Below are positions 8,230 to 17,575 of a stretch of DNA of 64,000 nt, in pieces. Both the position numbers and the translations under genes were made by a program. Below the pieces are notes generated by a model. It was not told where the DNA came from. It did no database searches and was given only the letters and a program-made list of their open reading frames with translations. Within the stretch, counting starts at the first letter, position 1; each line of letters opens with the position of its first letter. This DNA comes from Dehalococcoidia bacterium (GTDB taxonomy: Bacteria; Chloroflexota; Dehalococcoidia; Tepidiformales; Tepidiformaceae): the NCBI GenBank assembly GCA_003104995.1, contig PQAO01000027.1, positions 1-64,000 on the forward strand. Reading direction: 5' to 3'.

Positions 8230-9555
8230 CTAACGCGAACCCGCTTTCTGCTTCTCCTCCATCTCGCGGAGCACCTGGCGCATCTTCGCCCAGCGGGCGG
8301 CCCGCAGCCGGGCAGTCTCGTCGAGCGTCGCCGGGTCGACTTCGGCGATCATCGCCCCGTACGCCGGGGACGCCGGGATTTCGTCGTCCGTAAGCTCTTT
8401 CATCCACTGCTTCCGCTGGAATGCCTTCTCCACGTACGGGGCAAGTTCATCGGCCTTCCGCCGGGTGCGCTCTTCCTCGTGCTCCTTGAATTCCGGCATT
8501 ACGTCCGAGGCGAAGAGTTCCAGCGAGGCGCAGATGTCTTCGTGCTTGTTCTTGCCGCCCTGCTGGATGAAGACCGTCTGGTCGACCCCTGCGTCGGCGA
8601 ACTTCTGCAGGTGCGCGCGAAGCTGGTCGGGCGTACCGATCCCGTCGCTGCCGCCGCCGAGGAAGTCGAGTTGTTCGGCGCCCATGGCGTCCTTCACGGC
8701 CTCGTACTGCGCCCAGATGTTCGTGCGGCCCGGCTTGTGCGTGCCGAAGACATAATGATGTCCGAGCCCGAACTGGAAGAACTTAAAGCCGTCGAATCCG
8801 CGCCGGAAGGCCTCTTCGGCATCCGGGTGGCACGAGAAGCTCGTCACCATCGCAACGTTTGGGTTGACGGCGTGGCCGATGGGCACGCATTCGTTCTTGA
8901 ACGTCTCGTAGTAGTCGTCCACCCACTTCTTCGCTTCGGCGGGATCGACGAAGGCGAACGTCAGCGCGCCGATGCCGAGCTGGGCGGCCAGGTGGATGGT
9001 GTCGCGGTTGGAACAGGCGACCCAGAGCGGCGGGTGCGGCTTCTGGACCGGCTTGGGCACCACGTTCCGGACCGGCATCGAGAAATACTTGCCCTGGAAC
9101 CCGGGGTACGGGTCCATCGCGAGCATGTTGCACACCTGCTCGGTCGTTTCGCGCCACATGGCCCGGCGCTCGGCCGGGTTGATGCTGAAGCCCTCGAGTT
9201 CCGCCCGCGAGGCCGATTCACCCGTGCCGAACTCCACGCGGCCGTTCGAAACCAGGTCGAGGGTCGCGATCTCTTCGGCGATGCGGGCCGGTGGGTTGTA
9301 GCCGGGCGGCATCAGCTTGATGCCGTGGCCCAGCCGGATGTTCCTGGTGCGCTGGCTTGCGGCCGCAAGGAACACCTCGGGGCAGGACGAATGTGAGTAC
9401 TCCTCCAGGAAGTGGTGTTCCACCTCCCAGGCGAAGTCGATGCCGAGCTTATCCGCGAGTTCCACCTGCCCAAGCGCGTCCTGGAACAGCTTCAGCTCGA
9501 TGCCGTCGTCCCACGGCCGCGGAAGCTGGTGCTCATAAAAGACTCCGAACTTCAT
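8230..9555 (-). CDS. Luciferase-like (LLM class) flavin-dependent oxidoreductase
   Basis: 441 residues of the bacterial luciferase / F420-dependent monooxygenase superfamily (TIM barrel). Visible signatures are the N-terminal FGVFYEHQLPRPW, the EHHFLEEYSHSSCPEVFLAA stretch, LGHGIKLMPPGYNPPARIAEE, and the NGRVEFGTGES loop used in flavin binding. It probably uses FMNH2 or F420H2. The C-terminal about 90 residues are charged and helical, longer than in the minimal family. AGGAGG lies before the ATG. It is divergent from a MarR regulator, which may control it. Confidence 0.85.
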   Translation of the reverse strand: MKFGVFYEHQLPRPWDDGIELKLFQDALGQVELADKLGIDFAWEVEHHFLEEYSHSSCPEVFLAAASQRTRNIRLGHGIKLMPPGYNPPARIAEEIATLDLVSNGRVEFGTGESASRAELEGFSINPAERRAMWRETTEQVCNMLAMDPYPGFQGKYFSMPVRNVVPKPVQKPHPPLWVACSNRDTIHLAAQLGIGALTFAFVDPAEAKKWVDDYYETFKNECVPIGHAVNPNVAMVTSFSCHPDAEEAFRRGFDGFKFFQFGLGHHYVFGTHKPGRTNIWAQYEAVKDAMGAEQLDFLGGGSDGIGTPDQLRAHLQKFADAGVDQTVFIQQGGKNKHEDICASLELFASDVMPEFKEHEEERTRRKADELAPYVEKAFQRKQWMKELTDDEIPASPAYGAMIAEVDPATLDETARLRAARWAKMRQVLREMEEKQKAGSR

Positions 9556-9712
9556 TTATTTCCCTCCTGCCATGGCGCGCGAGTCTACCAGAACAGTTAG
9601 CACCTCGCGGAGCATTTTTTCTCGGATATTTCCATGACTTCCTGCCTTTGATTGCGCTCGCGCCGCTCCTCGGACAGAATCGGCCAACCTGCACCAGCCT
9701 GGAGCCTGCCTG

Positions 9713-10195
9713 ATGACCAAGCCCTCCCGCGCGCAGCGGCTCGATGAGGCTGCCACCGCACTCTTTGGCGCGAGTGCCCTCCTCGACCAGGTCCGCCTGA
9801 TGATCTGGGATCGCGAGAACCTCACCGTCACCCAGCTCCGCCTGCTCGGGCACCTGCTTCAGCAGGAGGGGCTGAGCAACGCCGAACTCGCTGAGCGCCT
9901 GTACGTCACCCGTCCCTCCGTGTCGGCTCTCCTGGAACGGCTCGAGCGAGGCGGCTTCATCCGCCGTGAGGTCTCGGCCAGTGATCGCCGCGGTATCAAC
10001 ATCTGGCTCGAGCCGCGTGGCCGGGCCGCGGTGGAATCGCTTCGCCAGGAGTTGCGCGAGTACACCACCGGGCTGATGGACGACATGTCCGACGCCGAAG
10101 TCGACGCGTTCATCAGCGTGGTAGGGCGCTTCGTGGCCTCCGGCAGTGCCCGCAGAGCGCGCGATCTCGCCCTTGAAGCTAACCAGACTGCCTGA
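9713..10195 (+). CDS. MarR-family transcriptional regulator
   Basis: 160 residues with a winged helix-turn-helix at about 35-105 (LTVTQLRLLGHLLQQEGLSN, then AELAERLYVTRPSVSALLER, then wing and RREVSASDRRG). Such proteins are dimeric repressors released by small phenolic or oxidised ligands. Its divergent neighbour is a luciferase-like oxidoreductase with a 157-base shared intergenic region, a common autoregulated arrangement; I do not see a convincing palindrome there. Followed seven bases later by a small gene. Confidence 0.85.
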   Translation: MTKPSRAQRLDEAATALFGASALLDQVRLMIWDRENLTVTQLRLLGHLLQQEGLSNAELAERLYVTRPSVSALLERLERGGFIRREVSASDRRGINIWLEPRGRAAVESLRQELREYTTGLMDDMSDAEVDAFISVVGRFVASGSARRARDLALEANQTA

Positions 10196-10202
10196 CCTCC
10201 CC

Positions 10203-10529
10203 ATGACCGGCCCCGAACCGCTTCGCCTCACCGAGATCCTCACGACGTCCTCGGCGGTCGCCAACTACCTGGGGCAGCCAGAGGTGACTGCCGGGCACAT
10301 GCTTAGCGCCATCGCCATCCTTCGCGGCGAGATGACCATGGAAAGCCTCGGACGGCCGGTATCGCCGCTCGTTTCGCGCATCCAGGGTGGAGGCGGCGCG
10401 GAACCGCGCGTGCGGGAACTCGCCCAGCGGTGGTTCGCCCGGCTGGGCGGCGATGTTGGCGCTGCTCTCGACGATGTGCAGCTCGCGAGCTTCCTCGAGG
10501 AACTCTACGGGCTCACGTCTGAGACATAA
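10203..10529 (+). CDS. Small protein of unknown function, Clp-N-like helices
   Basis: 108 residues starting at ATG seven bases after the MarR stop, so probably co-transcribed. The sequence is helical and slightly resembles one half of a Clp N-terminal repeat (SSAVANYLGQPEVTAGHMLSAIAIL). There is no signal peptide, membrane span or metal motif. It may be a partner of the regulator or an unrelated passenger. Confidence 0.55.
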   Translation: MTGPEPLRLTEILTTSSAVANYLGQPEVTAGHMLSAIAILRGEMTMESLGRPVSPLVSRIQGGGGAEPRVRELAQRWFARLGGDVGAALDDVQLASFLEELYGLTSET

Positions 10530-10538
10530 CGCTCGAAC

Positions 10539-11828
10539 CTAAGCGCTGACCAGCCGCCGAACCACTTCATAGAGCACCTGCAGCCCGAGACGGATGTTTT
10601 CCACGCTGATCCGCTCGTTGTGCCCGTGCACCCCGGCCAACTCCTCCGGTTGCAGCAGGCACGGCACGAACCCGTAGGCGGGAATGCCGCGCAGCCGGTA
10701 GATACGGGAATCGGTGAAACCGCTGGTCATCTCCGGTGCGATCTGGGCCCCTTCGACCAGCTCGGCGACAACATCGCTCACGACCTGGACGAACCGCGTA
10801 TCCATGGGGCTCTCCGCGCCGATGAACCGGTTCAGGACCTCGACCTGCATGCGTTCGTCATCAAGCACATCCCGCAGCTCATGGAGAAATGTGTCCGGGT
10901 CGGCATCGGGCAGCAGGCGGCAGTCCAGGGTCGCTGTCGCCTCCGCGGGGATGACGTTGACCTTGATGCCAGTCCCGATTGTCGTGACGGTGACGGTGTT
11001 GCTCAGGCGCGCCCGGAGCGACGGGCTACGCTGCGCTTCGGCAAGCGCTGCTTCATCGGTCGCCACGTTGGAAAAACCCGCGGCATGCATCGCCTGCACG
11101 TGCGAGCGCATGATCGGGACAATCCGCAGTTCGCGTTGCCAGCGCGTGACTCGCTCCAGGGCCTGCACCAGGTGCTCAGCGCAATTGTCGCCGTGGGGCA
11201 CCGAGCCATGGCCGGGACGCCCCCGGACCGTGAGCTTGACCCACAGGGGCACTTTCTCAGTCGGCGCCACCTGGAAAACCTGTGGCCCCCGCGAGGACAC
11301 GAGCCCATAGGCGCCCTCGTTGATCACCAGGTCCGTGTCCATCCACGCGGGCCGGTGCCGTTCGATCCAGCTGACGCCGAAGGCGCTCCCCGCTTCCTCA
11401 TCAGCCGCCGCCAGGAACGTGACTGACTCGCGAAGCTCGACGCCCTGGCGCTTGAGCAGGATGAACGTCATCAACTCGAAGATGCCCATGCCCTTCATGT
11501 CGAGGGCGCCCCGGCCCCAGACCATCCCGTCGCTCAGCTCGCCGCCGAAGGGATCGACACTCCAGTACTCGCGCTCGACCGGCACGACGTCGGTGTGGTT
11601 CAGGAGGCAAACACCGCCGGCCGGTGGCCCAAGCCGCGCGAAGAGGTTGGACCGGCCCGGCGCCGACTCAGCGACCTCGAATGCGATGCCCTCGGCCGAC
11701 AGGATCCCCGCCAGGAACTCCACCGCCAGCGCTTCGTTGCCCGGAGGGTTGGAGGTGTCGATCCGCAGGTACTCGCGAAGCAGGGCGACCGCCTCGGCAG
11801 TCGCAGCATCCCAGTCAATACGGCTCAC
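10539..11828 (-). CDS. M20 family metallo-hydrolase
   Basis: 429 residues of the peptidase M20 / acetylornithine deacetylase / DapE group, with two zinc ions. H78 and D80 lie in NHTDVVPV, D110 in WGRGALDMKG and the catalytic Glu pair E144-E145 in AADEEAG. The lid domain follows (PGHGSVPHG). The substrate cannot be assigned. The start is GTG. The gene converges on the small gene ending at 10529. Confidence 0.87.
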   Translation of the reverse strand: MSRIDWDAATAEAVALLREYLRIDTSNPPGNEALAVEFLAGILSAEGIAFEVAESAPGRSNLFARLGPPAGGVCLLNHTDVVPVEREYWSVDPFGGELSDGMVWGRGALDMKGMGIFELMTFILLKRQGVELRESVTFLAAADEEAGSAFGVSWIERHRPAWMDTDLVINEGAYGLVSSRGPQVFQVAPTEKVPLWVKLTVRGRPGHGSVPHGDNCAEHLVQALERVTRWQRELRIVPIMRSHVQAMHAAGFSNVATDEAALAEAQRSPSLRARLSNTVTVTTIGTGIKVNVIPAEATATLDCRLLPDADPDTFLHELRDVLDDERMQVEVLNRFIGAESPMDTRFVQVVSDVVAELVEGAQIAPEMTSGFTDSRIYRLRGIPAYGFVPCLLQPEELAGVHGHNERISVENIRLGLQVLYEVVRRLVSA

Positions 11829-11930
11829 GGCTCACCCCGGATGGAAGTAGGCGGAGTCTACCGGGATGGGCCCCCGGGTGCTGGCCGGGCCTGATTGCCG
11901 GTATGCGCCGGCCCGCCGATAGTCGGCAAC

Positions 11931-12602
11931 GTGGATCCAGCAGTATCGATTGCGGCCGCGGGCACGGGAGCTGTGGCCGGCGCCTTCGTGCCGCTCTGGC
12001 AGCACCGGCTCTACCGCTCCGAAGAGCACCGCGCCAACCCCGTGAAAGGCCGGAAGCTCCGGCTGCTCCAGGCCTTCTGTGCCATGACGACGGCGGCGGC
12101 CTGGGGGTTGGCCTTCCGCCCGGACTACTACGACGCCGGGCCCGCAGCACTGACCGCAATGTTTGCGCTGGTTCTCATCATCCTGAGCAGCACCGACTTC
12201 GATCGGCGCATCATCCCCAACCGCCTGAGCTACCCGGCCATCGTCGCGGCCGCGGCCCTCTGCTGGGCCTGGCCCGACCGGGACGTTTCCGACATCGCGC
12301 TGGGGGCCGGGTTCGGGCTCGCCGTCGGTGTGGCCATGGTTGTGCTCGGGGTGGTCGTCGGCGGCCTTCTCGGCGCCAAGGACATCGCGTTCGGCATGGG
12401 CGACGCAAAGCTTATCGTCCTGATCGGATTACTGACCGGCTGGCCCGGTGTGATGACCGCACTGTTCTATGGCGTGCTGCTTGCCGGCGGGGCCGCGTTC
12501 GTCTTCCTATTTCGGCGCGGTTGGCGGACCGTTTTCAGCTACGGGCCTTACCTGGCGGCCGGGGGCGTCATCGTGATGCTCTGGGTCGCCAACTTCGACT
12601 GA
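11931..12602 (+). CDS. Prepilin peptidase (A24), short TadV/CpaA type
   Basis: 223 residues from a GTG, with about six hydrophobic segments. The two catalytic aspartates of type IV prepilin peptidases are D89 (SSTDFDRRIIPNRL) and D158 in GMGD. The N-terminal Cys-rich methyltransferase domain of classical PilD is absent, as in Tad-type peptidases. It probably processes the Flp pilin and pseudopilins encoded on the opposite strand just downstream. The start is uncertain: TTG at 11895 is an alternative and neither has a good ribosome site. Confidence 0.82.
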   Translation: MDPAVSIAAAGTGAVAGAFVPLWQHRLYRSEEHRANPVKGRKLRLLQAFCAMTTAAAWGLAFRPDYYDAGPAALTAMFALVLIILSSTDFDRRIIPNRLSYPAIVAAAALCWAWPDRDVSDIALGAGFGLAVGVAMVVLGVVVGGLLGAKDIAFGMGDAKLIVLIGLLTGWPGVMTALFYGVLLAGGAAFVFLFRRGWRTVFSYGPYLAAGGVIVMLWVANFD

Positions 12603-12604
12603 AC

Positions 12605-12635
12605 GACCAGGGCCTCCGAACGGGAGGCCCTGGTC
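12605..12635. terminator. Bidirectional terminator between prepilin peptidase and tadC
   Basis: A perfect 13-bp stem, GACCAGGGCCTCC paired with GGAGGCCCTGGTC around a 5-base loop, sits between the two convergent stop codons. TCTTCT follows on the plus strand. Confidence 0.8.
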
Positions 12636-12657
12636 TTCTGCGTCGCGTCGCTCCGAA

Positions 12658-13563
12658 TCAGAAGGCGCCTTTCAGCTGGAGGATGGCTGGCCCGCCGATC
12701 ACGATCATGATCGCCGGGAAGATGAAGAATACCAGCGGGAACACCATCTTGATTGGCGCCTTGAAAGCCTGCTCCTCCGCCTTCTGACGGCGCTTGGTGC
12801 GAATCACGCCGGTCTGCACCCGGATGACTCCGCCGATGGAGATACCCATCGCCTCCGCCTGGACGACCGCGTTGATGAGCTGACGAAGCTCTTCGACGCC
12901 CGTGCGGTCCGCCATATCGAGGAACGCATCGCGGCGGGAGCGCCCCATCTGGATCTCGCGCATGGTCCGCGTCAGTTCCTCGGCGAACGGCCCGGTCACC
13001 TTCTCGATGACCCGGGTGAACGCGGCATCGATCCCCAGCCCGGCCTCGACCGATGCCGTGATCAGGTCGAAAGCGTCCGGCAGCGACCGCCAGATGTCCT
13101 TTTGCCGCCGCTTGATGCGGCCGAGGACAATGATCCGGGGTGCATAGATGCCAAAGGCCGTCATCACCACGAATGTGCCGGCGATCATCTTGAAGTCGCC
13201 ACCCATCGCTGTGACGTAGAGCGTCGCGAGAGTGGGCAAGACTCCCGCCGCAATCCCAACCATCACCAGGAACTGCCCCGGCTTGACCTTCATGCCCGCC
13301 TGGGTGAGCCCCCGTTCGAGCCGTTCTTCCATCGTCGACGGGAGGACGCTGTTGGCCCGGCGGGAGATCCCGCGGATGAGCGGCTGGATGACGCGCTGGC
13401 TAAACGCGGCATCGGGGTCCGGCAACGCCTCGCGGTTCGGGCGGCTATACCGCAACCCGCCGAGGCGCATGTCCATGGCTCCGTTGCCGGCTGTCTTGTG
13501 CATCAGGCCATAGGCCATGAGCGTCACCGTGACGAATGTGCTGACCGCGACCAGGAATTCCAT
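12658..13563 (-). CDS. tadC: Tad pilus inner-membrane platform protein TadC
   Basis: 301 residues of the T2SF/GspF fold. There is an N-terminal membrane segment, a cytoplasmic linker, two central spans, the T2SF domain (SLPDAFDLITASVEAGLGIDAAF) and a final hydrophobic segment (MVFPLVFFIFPAIMIVI). It forms the assembly platform with TadB. Last gene of the tadZABC unit, five bases after tadB, followed by a strong terminator. Confidence 0.88.
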   Translation of the reverse strand: MEFLVAVSTFVTVTLMAYGLMHKTAGNGAMDMRLGGLRYSRPNREALPDPDAAFSQRVIQPLIRGISRRANSVLPSTMEERLERGLTQAGMKVKPGQFLVMVGIAAGVLPTLATLYVTAMGGDFKMIAGTFVVMTAFGIYAPRIIVLGRIKRRQKDIWRSLPDAFDLITASVEAGLGIDAAFTRVIEKVTGPFAEELTRTMREIQMGRSRRDAFLDMADRTGVEELRQLINAVVQAEAMGISIGGVIRVQTGVIRTKRRQKAEEQAFKAPIKMVFPLVFFIFPAIMIVIGGPAILQLKGAF

Positions 13564-13567
13564 GGGC

Positions 13568-14521
13568 CTAGACCTCGATGTTCACAATCTTCTGGATCAC
13601 CGCAAAGCCGATGAGTTCGGAGACCGCCGCGCCAGCCAGCATCATTCGGCCCAGCGGGTCGGTGAAGAGCAGTCCGGTGAACTCCGGGCTGATCACCGTG
13701 AAGATAAGCAAGAGCCCAATCGGGATTCCGCCAATGACATAACCAGTCATGCGCTGCTGCGAGGTCAGTGTGCGGATCTCGCCCCGGATGCGTTCCCGTT
13801 CGCGCATGGTGTGGGCGACGTTGTCGAGGATCTCGGCAAGGTTGCCGCCGACCGAACGCTGGATGAGTGTCGCGGTGATCACGATGTCGAAGTCCGGGCT
13901 GCCGATCCGGTCGTTCAGCGCCGCCAACGCCTGATCGACGCTCGCACCCATCGCCGTATCACGCAGCGTCCGGCGGATCTCGACGGACAGCGGAGCTGAG
14001 ATCTGTTCCGAAGCCGCTTCCATGGCCTGGAGGAGCCCGAAGCCTGCCCGCAGGCCGCTCGAGAGCATCTGGATGAGTTCTACGAGCTGCGACTCCATCT
14101 TATGCAGGCGTGACGTGATCCGGCGTTTGAGCCAGAAACCGGTGGCAAAGAACCCCAACGGTGCCCCGGCAAGCGCCAGCGCGGGGATTGGCGACACCAG
14201 CATGAACACGGCCACCAGCCCGAGCGCGACAACCAGCCTCAGGACGAAGTACTCCTTCGCGTTGAGGGTCAGTCCCGCGCGTTCCAGGTCTCGGGTCCAG
14301 TTCGCCGCCAGGTTGCCTGAGATCACGGTGATGCCGGCGAAGTTCACCGAGCCGCGCCGGCGGAGGCCAACGCGTGTCTCCTCTGGAATCGCCGGGTCAG
14401 CGTTCCGCAACCTCGAAAGCCGCGCAGTTGCCATCCCGCCTGACCCGCCGAAGGCGGTCACCCAGAATATGAAGGTGGTCGCGAAGGCCCCCGCGCACAG
14501 GGCTGCAAGTATCATGAGCAT
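13568..14521 (-). CDS. tadB: Tad pilus inner-membrane platform protein TadB
   Basis: 317 residues, T2SF/GspF fold paralogous to TadC. N-terminal span, two spans near residues 90-130, the cytoplasmic T2SF domain (LVELIQMLSSGLRAGFGLLQ) and a C-terminal span. It starts five bases after tadA, so it is translationally linked. It should dimerise with TadC under the TadA ATPase. Confidence 0.88.
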   Translation of the reverse strand: MLMILAALCAGAFATTFIFWVTAFGGSGGMATARLSRLRNADPAIPEETRVGLRRRGSVNFAGITVISGNLAANWTRDLERAGLTLNAKEYFVLRLVVALGLVAVFMLVSPIPALALAGAPLGFFATGFWLKRRITSRLHKMESQLVELIQMLSSGLRAGFGLLQAMEAASEQISAPLSVEIRRTLRDTAMGASVDQALAALNDRIGSPDFDIVITATLIQRSVGGNLAEILDNVAHTMRERERIRGEIRTLTSQQRMTGYVIGGIPIGLLLIFTVISPEFTGLLFTDPLGRMMLAGAAVSELIGFAVIQKIVNIEV

Positions 14522-14525
14522 GGGC

Positions 14526-16211
14526 TTACCACCCTTCCGCCGTGCCGAACAGGTTGTTCGGGAGTTCGATGCCGGCCATCGCGAACTTGTGCACGAAGCC
14601 GGGCCGGATGCCCGTTGGCTTCATCGATCCGTGCACTTTGCCGTCTTCGTCCACGCGGTCGAGTTTGAAGAGGAAGATGTCCTGGAGGGTGATCGTGTCG
14701 CCCTCCATGCCGCTCACCTCGGTCACATGCGTCACCTTGCGCGATCCGTCCTGGAGGCGGCTGATCTGGATGAACAGGTGGATAGCTGACGCTACCTGCT
14801 CCCGGATGGCCCGCGACGGAAGCTCCATGCCTGCCATGAGCACCATGTTTTCCATGCGGGCGAGCGCCTCACGCGGGTTGTTCGCGTGGATTGTCGAAAT
14901 CGAACCGTCGTGGCCGGTGTTCATCGCCTGGAGCATGTCGAAGGCTTCCTCGCCCCGGACCTCGCCAACGATGATGCGGTCCGGGCGCATGCGGAGGCAG
15001 TTCCTCACCAGGTCGCGCTGCTTGATCTGGTTCTTGCCCTCGATGCTGGCGGGCCGCGCCTCGAGCGTGATGACGTGGTCTTGCTGGAGCCGGAGTTCCG
15101 ACGGGTCCTCGATCGTGACGATCCGCTCGGTATTGGGGATGAACGCGGAGAGCGCGTTCAGCATGGTCGTCTTACCGGTGCCGGTACCGCCGCTGATGAT
15201 GATGTTCATGTGGGCGCGGACGCACATCGCCAGGAATTCCGCGGTCGCCTCGCTGAGAGCGCCCACGCCGATCAGATCGGCCATGCGCATTTTGTCGGCG
15301 CGGAACTTCCGGATCGTGATACTGGGCGCCTTCGGTGAGGCCGGCGGGATGGTGATGTTCACGCGGGAGCCGTCAGGCAGGCGGGCATCGACCATTGGGC
15401 TCGATTCGTCGATGCGGCGGCCGAGCGGCGCCACAATCCGCTCGATGATGCGCATCACGTGCTGTTTGTCACGGAATCGCGCCGGGCTGCGGAAGATGCG
15501 GCCCTCGCGTTCGAAGTACACCTTGTCGATGTCGTTGACCATGACTTCGCTGACGGACGGGTCTCGGAGTAGCGGTTCGAGGGGGCCGAGGCCGAGCACT
15601 TCGTCGGCTACGCCTTCGAGGAGCTCTTCGCGGCTGGTACCGCCGAGTTGAATGCCCTCCTGGGCGATCAGCTCGCGCGCCGCCTTCACCACGGCGTCGC
15701 GCTGCTGTTCGGGGGCGAGGCCCTCGAGGGCGCCGTGTTCCAGCTCCTCGATAAGGAGTTCGTGCAGCCGGATCTTCGCGGCTTCGGCCTGCGGGTTCGG
15801 GCCGCCTTTGAGCGAACCCGTGGCCGTGGGCACGGCGGCGGTCGGAGCGGTTCGCATCGGCCGCTGTGGAGCTTCGGTGCGCGGCGGCTCGGGCGCCGCC
15901 GCGGGCAAGGGCCCGGGTCCCGTGCGTACACCGCTCATGCGTGCCTGGCCGGGGATGCCCGGCGGCGGGGGTGGAACCTGCTCAACATCTCCCCAACGCC
16001 GTCCTACCGCGGGCTGGCGGCCGAGCTGTCCGGAGGGCCGAAGCTTTGGCGGCTCGTCATCTGCCTGCCGCGGCGGGTCCGTGGGCGGAAGCTGCCCGTC
16101 GGGCTGTTGCGCTCCGGCGTGCTCGCCCATGCGGCGCCGCGCCCCGGCCCAGCCGAACGGCTGCCGCTCGTCGTCGCCTGCCGCTCGTCGATCGCGAAGG
16201 TCATCAGACAT
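14526..16211 (-). CDS. tadA: Tad secretion ATPase TadA / CpaF
   Basis: 561 residues, hexameric ATPase that powers Flp pilus assembly. Residues 1-145 are an unusually long Pro/Arg/Gln-rich disordered extension. The N-terminal domain follows, then the ATPase core with Walker A GGTGTGKTT (341-349), an Asp box (IEDPSELRL, about 368-376), Walker B region RIIVGEVRGEEAFDML and the His box HDGSISTIHAN. GGAG lies nine bases before the ATG. The extension is not found in minimal CpaF proteins and could be a docking tail for TadZ or the membrane. Confidence 0.9.
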   Translation of the reverse strand: MSDDLRDRRAAGDDERQPFGWAGARRRMGEHAGAQQPDGQLPPTDPPRQADDEPPKLRPSGQLGRQPAVGRRWGDVEQVPPPPPGIPGQARMSGVRTGPGPLPAAAPEPPRTEAPQRPMRTAPTAAVPTATGSLKGGPNPQAEAAKIRLHELLIEELEHGALEGLAPEQQRDAVVKAARELIAQEGIQLGGTSREELLEGVADEVLGLGPLEPLLRDPSVSEVMVNDIDKVYFEREGRIFRSPARFRDKQHVMRIIERIVAPLGRRIDESSPMVDARLPDGSRVNITIPPASPKAPSITIRKFRADKMRMADLIGVGALSEATAEFLAMCVRAHMNIIISGGTGTGKTTMLNALSAFIPNTERIVTIEDPSELRLQQDHVITLEARPASIEGKNQIKQRDLVRNCLRMRPDRIIVGEVRGEEAFDMLQAMNTGHDGSISTIHANNPREALARMENMVLMAGMELPSRAIREQVASAIHLFIQISRLQDGSRKVTHVTEVSGMEGDTITLQDIFLFKLDRVDEDGKVHGSMKPTGIRPGFVHKFAMAGIELPNNLFGTAEGW

Positions 16212-16237
16212 TTCGGGTCACTCCGTCCTCGTGGGTG

Positions 16238-17461
16238 TTAGGCGCTCTTCTTGAACGGCATCCGGAAGATGCCACCGAACCCGCCGCCGCGCTTGTGCGC
16301 CTTCGACCGCTGGCGGATCCCGGCCAGGGCGCGGGCGATGTCCTTGATCTCGACGGCCACCTTGCTGTTCGGGCGGCTCATGACGATGGGCCGTCCGAGC
16401 TGGGCCGCTTTGACGACTTCGTTGTCCTGCGGGATCTTCCACCACAGGTCGGTGTCGAGGGTCCGCTCAACGTCCTTCTCCCGCACGCCGGTGTCCATCC
16501 CGGCCCGGTTCAGGACGACCTTTATCCGTTCGTCGTCGTTGCCGAAGCGCTCGTGCAGCATCTCCAGCGCGAGCACCGTGTCTTTGATGCTGGCCATGTC
16601 GAGCGTTGTGATCAGCAGGATCATCGTCCCGACCTCGATGGCCGCCGCTACGATTTCGTTGAAGGTTCCCGGAGTGTCCAGGATCACGAAGTCGTGCGTC
16701 TGCGAGAGCACATCGACAACGTCGCGGATGTGCGCCGAGGTGAGGTTGCGCCAGTCGCTCGGCCGCGTCGGGGCGGGCAGAATCCGGACGCCCGATTCAT
16801 GCACCACCAGGTAGTCGCGAAGCGAGTTCCGGTCCACGTTGTCGAGGTTGCGCGCAAGGTCGGCGATGGAACGTTCGACCGGGATGTCCATGGTGATGGC
16901 CACATCGCCGAAGCGCGTGTCCATGTCGACCAGTGCGACCGTCTGGTGCGCTTCGGTGGCGAGCGCGACGGCCAGGTTGGAGGCGATGGTGGTCTTACCG
17001 ATGCCGCCCTTGGCCCCAAAAATCGTGATGACGGTCCCCTGGGCCACCGGGTCGGCGAGTTCGCCGCGGCGGCGCATCGCCTCCCGCTCCTTCTTCTCCA
17101 GCACCTTCATGATCGAGGCTTCGAGCTCTTCCGGTGAGAGCGGCTCGACGAGGTAATCCGAGGCGCCGCCAACCATCGACTGGCGCATCAGGCGGATGTT
17201 CGCTTCGGTCGAAAACACCACGATCGGGAGGTCGGGCAGTCCGTCGTTGATGCGCGACAGCGTCTGGATCGGCCGGACCAGCGGCTCCTCGATGCGCATC
17301 AGGACCAGGTCCGGGCGCATCTGAAAGCAAAGCGTGAACGCCTCGACTCCGTACCCGGCCGTTGCCAGCACCTGGAAGCCCAGCATCTGGAGCGTCTTGG
17401 CCAGCTCCGCCGAACTCTCCCGGTCCGGATCAACCACAAGCAATTGCGGTACCCGTGCCAT
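16238..17461 (-). CDS. tadZ: Tad localisation factor TadZ / CpaE with pseudo-receiver and ParA-like ATPase
   Basis: 407 residues. The ATG at 17461 is chosen over GTG at 17476 because GGAGGA lies seven bases upstream. Residues 5-122 have the fold of a response-regulator receiver, but the phospho-acceptor position reads PDLVLMRIEE, without Asp, and the conserved Lys is gone. Residues about 143-380 are a MinD/ParA-type ATPase with the deviant Walker A KGGIGKTT at 151-158. Such proteins place the pilus machinery at a cell pole. It precedes tadA by 26 bases in the same operon. Confidence 0.88.
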   Translation of the reverse strand: MARVPQLLVVDPDRESSAELAKTLQMLGFQVLATAGYGVEAFTLCFQMRPDLVLMRIEEPLVRPIQTLSRINDGLPDLPIVVFSTEANIRLMRQSMVGGASDYLVEPLSPEELEASIMKVLEKKEREAMRRRGELADPVAQGTVITIFGAKGGIGKTTIASNLAVALATEAHQTVALVDMDTRFGDVAITMDIPVERSIADLARNLDNVDRNSLRDYLVVHESGVRILPAPTRPSDWRNLTSAHIRDVVDVLSQTHDFVILDTPGTFNEIVAAAIEVGTMILLITTLDMASIKDTVLALEMLHERFGNDDERIKVVLNRAGMDTGVREKDVERTLDTDLWWKIPQDNEVVKAAQLGRPIVMSRPNSKVAVEIKDIARALAGIRQRSKAHKRGGGFGGIFRMPFKKSA

Positions 17462-17524
17462 CGTCTGTTCCTCCACCGTTTCGCACCCCGGGGACCACCA
17501 GGGGCCTTGCGTTCGTCTTGGTGC

Positions 17525-17550
17525 GGGCGCCGCTCTGGAGAGCGGCGCCC
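17525..17550. terminator. GC-rich hairpin between cpaB and tadZ
   Basis: GGGCGCCGCTCT and its complement AGAGCGGCGCCC face each other with only two bases between. No T-run follows on the minus strand, so it may be an attenuator or RNA-processing/stability element that lowers tadZABC expression relative to cpaB, more than a full terminator. Confidence 0.5.
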
Positions 17551-17575
17551 ACGCATGTATCGTTACTTCGGCTGC

